Shown: positions 58,101-64,000 of the stretch, piece by piece
Position numbering within the stretch: position 1 is the first letter of the stretch
Layout: the number at the start of each line of letters is the position of its first letter
Source: Tanypteryx hageni
Taxonomy: Eukaryota; Arthropoda; Insecta; Odonata; Petaluridae
Assembly: GCA_028673005.1 (NCBI GenBank)
Contig: CM054115.1
Location: 52,465,738-52,529,737, forward strand
Direction of reading: 5' to 3'
Length of the DNA: 64,000 nucleotides
Translations under genes and position numbers: made by a program
Notes under the pieces: model-generated
Told to the model about the DNA's origin: nothing
Database searches by the model: none
The model's input: only the letters and a program-made list of their open reading frames with translations

Positions 58101-59298
58101 GTAGACCAATCTAATAAGTTTAGGAAACTGAAATTTTGCAAGATTATAGAACTTTTCTCATAACCAACTATAAAAATGGAAAATTTTAAAATTGTTAATT
58201 TTTAGGGGTTGTTTTAACCCCATTTGAACATTAAAGTTTAATAATTTTTTAGGTTCTACGGGATGAGCTAGGAAGCTGCAATTTTCAAATTATTTACAGA
58301 ACAGTGCATTTGCACAAATAAACATTTCAATCTCTCCATATATGTATTGCGGCAACCGTTAAAAATGTTTAAATTTTAAACAATTAGAAAAATATTATTT
58401 TACTTCTAGAAGTGCTACAACTTTAAAATTTGGCTGAAATGTGTAGCATTAGTACCCCATAATGGAGAAAGTGTAAAATGTTTAAAATTGCAACATTTGG
58501 GAATTGTTTTAAATTATTATTTTTACATGTGGGAAAAACGAAAATCGCTGCGGAGGTGAAATCTTTAGAATTAATAGAATATTTGTAATGATGAAATATC
58601 TCTCTGAAAAATTAATGTTTTTTCAAGGTGAGATGAAATGCTTGCAGTATGCAAGAACCTTCTACTAGTATCCAATATCAGAAGGCTATGGTTTGAGTTT
58701 ATTTCTGTTATTTGTAAATTCTAAAATTTTCTCGCAGTTCCTTAAAATATTTATTATCATGTAACCTATTTGGACTTTTTAGAAATAATACAGGTATGGA
58801 GAAAGTCATGTGGTTGTTACATCAGATTTTTTTCTGTTTCGCCGCATCCGTGACACCGATGGCCATAAATCGCGAGGAATCATCTTGATGCTCGTTTATC
58901 GTTAATCCCAGAACTTTCGTCGGAAAAACCGGTGGAGGGATTTATTTCCATGAGATACCGCTTTGCTCCAAAAAGAGTCATTCGCTTAGATTCCGTTTCG
59001 ACTATCCAAGTTGGAACTTTTTCGTCGATTTTTTTCGTTACATCTCCACACCCTCCCCCTCTCGTTCCCTTTGCAGAAAGCGCGTGATACCATCGGCGGA
59101 ATGAGCGAGACCCGAAAAAGCGAGCAAGACTGCGCCGGATCGTATGGAAAAGAGGAGAAAAGGGAAAAAAATGCTGAGAGATTTTGTTTCTTACGACCAG
59201 TTCTTTTTTTGCCACTCATTTCCCGAGAACATATTTTTTTCCTTTAAGGACTCAGCTCCCCTTTCCTTCCCTTACTCTCTTCCTTTGACATATTTTTA
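58101..59298. other. No gene recognised
   Basis: AT-rich to 58800, then more CpG. Frames at 58880-59247 overlap on opposite strands and have no family resemblance. Confidence 0.4.
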
Positions 59299-59510
59299 TT
59301 GAAAGCGGTTTCGTTGTCTACGATGCTAAGGGAGAGTGAAAGGAGGGAGGGAGAGGGGGCAGAGATGCGTAGGAGGGAGGAGGGGGAAGGAGGAGAAGGA
59401 GAGAGGGCAGAGATGCGTAGGGGTGAGGAGGGGGGAAGGAGGAGAAGGAGAGAGAGGTGGAAGGGAGGACGGGAGAAATATGAAGGAGAGAAGGGCGTAG
59501 AGCGGGCATG
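59299..59510. repeat. Polypurine tract with a 48-bp internal repeat
   Basis: GGAGGGA/GAGAAGG-type sequence runs for about 200 bp. AGAGATGCGTAGG occurs at 59361 and 59409. Arg/Glu/Gly frames on + and Pro/Ser frames on - are artefacts. Confidence 0.8.
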
Positions 59511-59820
59511 CCGAACTCGAAGAGGCGTCAGGTCCGCATTAAAGCGATGGGTGTTGTAAAAGGGCCACATCATGATCAAAAGTTGTTTAATGAGGGCCAG
59601 AATTAAAAAAAAATACTTTTCTAGAAGATTGGTAGAGTGTTTTGCAAAAAATCATAAAACGCGTTTTATTGTACCTCAATAGATAGAACAAATCTCCTTT
59701 TGACAAAAATAATGTAGGTATTTGTATAATATCTCGAACGATTTAGTTGGGACAGAAATTCGCATTCGAGCCGCACTAAGGCACAGAAAGGGCCGCCTGT
59801 TTGACATGTCTGGTGTAGAG

Positions 59821-60186
59821 CGAGGTCTTCCAAAATGTGGCCCGCGGGCCAACTGAGACCCGCAGACAATTTTATAGTATATAGTTTACATAACACAATG
59901 GTGCCCATACTGCGGCCCGCCGAGTGTTTTCTTGTTTAACAATTAAAGGATACAAAGTATCATACAATGGAAATATAAAATTATAAAAACAATATATTTA
60001 GTCTTAACCCCTCTATTCCCATAATAGATAAATACTGTTAAAACAAATCTGGCAATATTGACCCACAACTAACCCCTTCAATTTTCCTTAAATTATTATT
60101 CAATTCAATTTTCGGTTGGGTGTGGCCCGCGACGAATGGCAGAAAGTGCTATGTAGCCCTCGAACCGAAAATTTCGGGCGCCACTG
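59821..60186. mobile_element. hAT-type MITE with probable 8-bp target duplication
   Basis: The left end CGAGGTCTTCCAAAATGTGG continues CCCGCGGGCC. The right end is TTTCGGGCGCCACTG. 'TGTGGCCCGC' occurs inside both halves (59837 and 60120), as in many hAT elements. Flanks GTGTAGAG (59813-59820) and GTATAGTG (60187-60194) agree at 6 of 8 bases. No transposase. Confidence 0.5.
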
Positions 60187-60231
60187 GTATAGTGGGTATG
60201 GGATTATAGCGAGGGAAGTGGGAGAGAAAAG

Positions 60232-60345
60232 GAATAGAGAAAATGGGAGGAGGAGAGGTGATAAGGGGAGTGGTGATAAGGGGAGGGTGGTGATAAGGGT
60301 AGAGGGGATAAGGAGAGAGGGGATAAGGAGAGAGGGAAGGAGTGG
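60232..60345. repeat. Purine-rich tandem repeat (GATAAGGGGAG-type)
   Basis: GGTGATAAGGGGAG and GGGGATAAGGAGAGA units repeat about seven times on the + strand. Confidence 0.75.
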
Positions 60346-60374
60346 ATAGTAGCTTGAACGTGATTTGATATCTC

Positions 60375-60490
60375 TTCCTCGCCCTCTTATTCCTCACCCT
60401 CTTATTCCTCGCCCTCTTATTCCTCGCCCTCTTATTCCTCGCCCTCTTATTCCTCGCCCTCTTATTCCTCGCCCTCTTATTCCTCCCCAT
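60375..60490. repeat. Minisatellite, about 8 x 15 bp
   Basis: TTCCTCGCCCTCTTA is repeated head to tail; one unit has CTCACC and the last has decayed. Because 15 is a multiple of three, the - strand reads Arg-Asn-Lys-Arg-Ala over and over, which is not a gene. Confidence 0.95.
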
Positions 60491-61033
60491 CTTTTTCCTT
60501 ACCATTAGGACCGACCAAGCACTGAAGGGGGCCCGGGTACGAATATCCATGGTGGCCCTCCTGATATATGTGACATCTGAATAATGAGTTTTTTTGCAGT
60601 TTTTTTTACAAAGCAATGGTTGATGAAAACATTTTAAAGCTATAAATAGACAAAAACATTACAGTTAATCGTAGATAATTATGTGATTTATGAGGTTCTC
60701 CGGTTTTAAAATTATAACTTTTTCGGAGTGTTTTTTATTGGAAATCGGTTTATCAACTTCTTTTTAGTAAATATTTATGCAAAATTTTCTCCCGATACTT
60801 TATTGATTGGGATCTACAAAGTTCGGGGGCCCGGTTGCCTCGCATCCACCACATCCCTCTTTCACTTTAGCCGGCCCCGCTTCTCCTCTTCCTGCTTCTC
60901 TTCTTCCTCCTTCCTCTCTTCGTCCTCCCCTTCTTCCTCTTTCCCTTATCCGGCTCATCTTATTCCCATCTGCCCCTTTCTCTTCTAAAGGGTTTCCACA
61001 AAGTCATTTCGTAATTCAAAAATTCATATTTTC
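60491..61033. other. No gene recognised; pyrimidine-rich stretch at 60.86-60.99 kb
   Basis: Nothing coding is supported. CTTCTTCCTC-type sequence produces Ser/Pro frames at 60728-61037. Confidence 0.4.
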
Positions 61034-61157
61034 TTAAGATTAGGCTTAAAATAAAGCTCATCTCATCGAGTTCTTTTTTTTATCCTGGCCGCCAAAGCGT
61101 GGCACCTTTTACAGAAAAAACTCGTCGAGTTTAGCTTTATTTTAAGCCCAAGCTTAA
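61034..61157. mobile_element. Palindromic MITE-like unit
   Basis: The left arm TTAAGATTAGGCTTAAAATA continues AAGCTCATCTCATCGAGTTC. The right arm, inverted, reads TTAAGCTTGGGCTTAAAATA, then AAGCTAAACTCGACGAGTTT. Arms are about 45 bp and some 80 % identical, with a 35-40 bp loop. It could be a small MITE that starts and ends in TTAAG/CTTAA. Confidence 0.55.
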
Positions 61158-61835
61158 GGTGGTACCTTTCGTAGTTCACGAGATATGAAGTTTTTGAACC
61201 GCGGAGTGGCTTTGTGTACCTACTTCCCATTCGACCGCGTCTTCTGCCTTCTTATCCTTTGTCTTCCTCCTCCTGCCCTCCTCTCAATCCTTCCTCTCAA
61301 TATTAATCTGCCTTTTATAGCGTATGGCTCTTTTTTATGTTGGAAGAAAGGTTTAGTCCGCTGACCAGTGTGCGGTTGGAATCGTTTGCCATCAAACGCA
61401 GGTTAAAAATTAATTTCTATTCAATTTTCCTCCCTTAGCGCGCCTGCGATACTGCAGTCTTCAGTCGGTAGCCCTTAATATACGAGCTATAGAAAATTCC
61501 ACCGAGAATGTCTCGGTGTGACGAAGAGGGAGCATAAAAGGAAAACGATTCATTGAAAATTGAAGTCATGTAAGTTAGATCAGAGGTTTAATATCAAACA
61601 GTACGGGGGACACATGGATAATTTCGAAATGTATGGAGGGCCGCCTGTGTGGCTAAGCATTTTGTTGAAACTTAAGAGCACGCGACTTAAAACGGTACGT
61701 ATTTTAATCTAGAAAAAAATATCGTACGATTTCCTAGCATTAGACGTTCTTATATCGTTTCGGATCTCTTTTTTACTCCATTAGAGAAAGCGTGATCGAA
61801 TTCTTGATTCGTTCACACTTTCTCTTTCTGGGATG
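61158..61835. other. No gene or repeat recognised
   Basis: Mixed DNA without coding signal. Confidence 0.4.
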
Positions 61836-62268
61836 GTCCCATCCCCTACTTGTGTGCTTTGAGGAGACCGCGCAAGTCAGCGCTCGGCCCTTCTGAAGGG
61901 ACGTTAAGCAGTTGGCCCCAGTGGCGTATTTGGAAATTTCCCGCCCCTACGCCAAATTATTCCCCCCTCCCCCCCTTTAGCGTTTTTCCTAAAAAGAATA
62001 GCTCATGTGTGGTTTGGCTGTCCATCCGTCCGTCTTTGGTTCAAAATAGTCTAATTTATCAAAAGTTTGCGTAATATTATTATTTTATTCCCGCTCTGGA
62101 ATCCCATTTTTATTGCCACCTCGAAATCTCGCCGCCCGTCGGCCATTGCCTTCTTTGGCCTTAATTCAAATCCGCTACTGGTTCGCCCCCTTGGTGCTAT
62201 TCGTAAAGAGTAGGCTAATGCCGGCACCGGGTTTCCTTCCTTCCTTGTGTGTATGTGTTCGGGGTGTA
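61836..62268 (+). mobile_element. tRNA-derived SINE (main family), headless copy split by a hAT MITE
   Basis: The left half CTTTGAGGAGACCGCGCAAG, GAAGGGACGTTAAGCAG and TTGGCCC matches the body of the copy at 46784. The right half, from CCTTGGTGCTATTCG through GGCTAATGCCGGCACCGGG to GTGTTCGGGGTG, continues exactly where the left half stops once the insert at 61919-62180 is removed. The tRNA-like head is absent. The 3' end is lost beyond GTGTAAGG. Confidence 0.8.
61919..62180. mobile_element. hAT-type MITE with 8-bp target duplication, nested in a SINE
   Basis: The ends CAGTGGCGTATTTGG and, inverted, CAGTAGCGGATTTG form short terminal inverted repeats. Flanking GTTGGCCC (61911-61918) and GTTCGCCC (62181-62188) are an 8-bp duplication with one mismatch. 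The 262-bp interior has no credible frame. Removing the element plus one flank restores the continuous SINE seen at 46.8 kb, which confirms both borders. Confidence 0.85.
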
Positions 62269-63269
62269 AGGAGTTATGGCTATAATAATCCAAGAGGTTG
62301 ATCAGCCAGAAATTCCATACAAACGTACGCTTTCTCTTTCAACCACTGCACGGTAAAGGCTCACTAGGCATTACTTCGATTCTACGGTAAGTGGGCGGGG
62401 GATGACCATGAAGAGCGAGAGATGCAAAGCGATGTAAAAATGTTTAGTATTTAAGGATTGCATCTTATTTGGTATTCGAAATTAGAATGTCGCATACTTA
62501 AAATTTAAACAAGATTCTTGGGCTCCTTGTGATGGCTTGTGGCTCGCTAAATATCTCGATATTATATATTACCTTTTACTAAATGGTCGAACCCCGACTA
62601 CTCGAACCTTAGATGAGTACGGAGAAAATTCGAGTTATCGAAATATCGAGTTGTGGGTCTTTTAACTTAATATACAAAAGATTTCCCAAAAGTAATCTAA
62701 CAGTTTTAATTTCAATTTAAATACACTTTGGTGGCCAAGTTTATATTTAATCTTATCACCATTATCCAATCGATTTGAAATTCTGCGAGTGGGCGTGGCT
62801 GCGCCTAGTTAGTCATGTCGATCTATTGCCGGATGTTAAAACTCCTCATAATTTTTAACCAATTATCTGCCGCGACATTTCTTTGTGGAATTGATCCAAT
62901 GTTTCTAAAACTTTTGCGCAAATATTTTAATTTTAAAAGCTGCAGGAGCTTGCTATTGAGACAAAAAAACGACTTCTTCCTGTTTCATTAGCGTTTCGTC
63001 TTTTAACTAAATATTATGCTGATAATTCGCTCTTCCTTTGTAAGTACCAAGGTCTTTTGATGCTAAATTATAATAAATTATAAAAATTTATTTTTAAAAG
63101 CACGTTAACAACCATTTTTTCTAATGACTTGAATTACGCTGCTGTCAATAAATCATTAACGGAACAGCATTGTGGCCAAACAGTCATCAATAATATACAC
63201 TAAAATTAAAGGTTATAAGTTTTAAGCTGTTGCGTTATTTAGGAGCACCTAGTATGAACATTGGAGCTA
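62269..63269. other. No gene or repeat recognised
   Basis: AT-rich DNA without coding signal. Confidence 0.4.
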
Positions 63270-63480
63270 TCGAAAATCGACCATTTCTCCTCTACTTCCT
63301 TTCTCCCTTCCCCCTTCCTCTCTCTTCCCCGCTCCTCTCTTCAGATCCCATCTTCTTTTCTACCTCCCCTCCCTCCGCCTACTTTCCCATCCATTCTCCC
63401 ACTATCCAACTAATTCCTTTCTCCTTTTCCTACTTCCCCTTCCCATCCTTCCTCTCTCCCCACCCTCGGTTCCCCGGGAA
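63270..63480. repeat. Polypyrimidine-rich tract
   Basis: CTTCCTTTCTCCC/TCTCTTCCCC-type sequence of about 200 bp drives the Ser/Pro/Phe frame at 63230-63613. Confidence 0.75.
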
Positions 63481-63639
63481 TCTTTTGATCCTTTCTCTTC
63501 GAACTCGCGTCTCGGACGCTTTATGGGATGAGATCCTTGTGCTGCTTCTTCTTCGGAGGCAGTGGGTAGGTCTTTTCGGAAGTGGGCGGAGGCGTCTCGT
63601 AATCCTCGCTTGATTCTTCCTTCCTTTTTTTTCTTCGGG

Positions 63640-63788
63640 CGCCGGTCGTTATCTGTCTTTTGTGCACGGTTTTGCGATGGTGTGCTCGTGCGGTTTTGTG
63701 TGGCGTTTCGGTCGTGTTAAAATGAAGTGAGAGATGATACCTCGCAGGACTTCCGACGAGGAAAATGTGTCGCAGATATGGTTGGCTC
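63640..63788 (+). other. Candidate first exon at the window edge
   Basis: A CpG-rich stretch leads to ATG 63734 and 18 codons (MIPRRTSDEENVSQIWLA), then a strong donor, GGCTC|GTGAGTGCG (exon end 63788). A two-codon upstream frame (ATGAAGTGA, 63722) precedes it. The peptide is unfamiliar and the next exon would be outside the window. It may equally be an untranslated exon or chance. Confidence 0.22.
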
Positions 63789-64000
63789 GTGAGTGCGTTT
63801 CTTCCTTTTGCTTTGCGGAGTGGTTCTTTTTTTTGCGTTTGAAGTTCCTAGTTCCGTCCTTTTTTTCGGCGAAGGTTTTACAATTCTCTTTTTTCCGTCT
63901 CGTCGTCGATATCATTTTTGCGAAGTGAAAGCTCAGCGCAGGAAATTTGTGCATAAAAGTCTAAAATGATATAGGCGTTTGTGATTTTAATTGAATTATT

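Noticed and set aside
60149..60616. 155-codon - strand frame with Arg-Asn-Lys-Arg-Ala repeats
   Set aside because: The repeats are a 15-bp minisatellite read in frame; flanking residues come from a purine repeat and a MITE end.

Overview
The window is nuclear DNA of an animal, most likely an arthropod and probably an insect. It has GT-AG introns (one only 71 bp), non-LTR retrotransposons, tRNA-derived SINEs, a Tc1/mariner relic with an arthropod-type transposase, hAT-type MITEs and long (TA)n tracts. I cannot name the species. No bacterial genes, CRISPR arrays, rRNA genes or intact tRNA genes are seen. Where identities or similarities are described they were judged by eye.

Genes. (1) At 502-3370 on the + strand are the last two coding exons of a p130Cas/BCAR1-family adaptor. 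They encode a run of YDxP phosphotyrosine sites, the serine-rich helical bundle, a YDYV Src-SH2 site and the C-terminal FAT-like domain. The SH3-coding exons must lie upstream of the window. (2) At 14604-14887 on the - strand is a tiny two-exon gene for a 70-residue single-pass membrane protein that I recognise as an SMIM13 homologue. It shows only after splicing. The two genes converge, and the 11 kb between them is AT-rich and strikingly poor in CpG. That pattern ends abruptly at about 15.3 kb, at the probable SMIM13 promoter. This fits one long germline-methylated SMIM13 transcription unit, but that is inference.

From 15.3 kb to the end I find no convincing coding exon. Three CpG-rich places resemble first exons on the + strand (ending at 15614, 25214 and 63788). 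They would suit alternative starts of a gene lying to the right of the window, with the region acting as a giant first intron or intergenic space.

The rest is a layered archive of mobile elements: tRNA-derived SINE copies (main family at 25.5, 46.8 and 61.8 kb); hAT-type MITEs, two of them with 8-bp target duplications and one nested either way with the SINE; LINE reverse-transcriptase fragments at 37.4, 38.4, 41.0, 41.4, 51.9 and 52.9 kb; a 1.1-kb internally deleted mariner at 54.7 kb; a Helitron-like unit at 43.4 kb; and an unusual 2.4-kb inverted-repeat element at 51.3-53.7 kb. The last has arms built from repeats of an AACAGCG motif and is bounded on both sides by (TA)n. Simple-sequence tracts (polypyrimidine at 29.5 kb, minisatellites at 40.8, 43.7 and 60.4 kb) create most of the long spurious reading frames.
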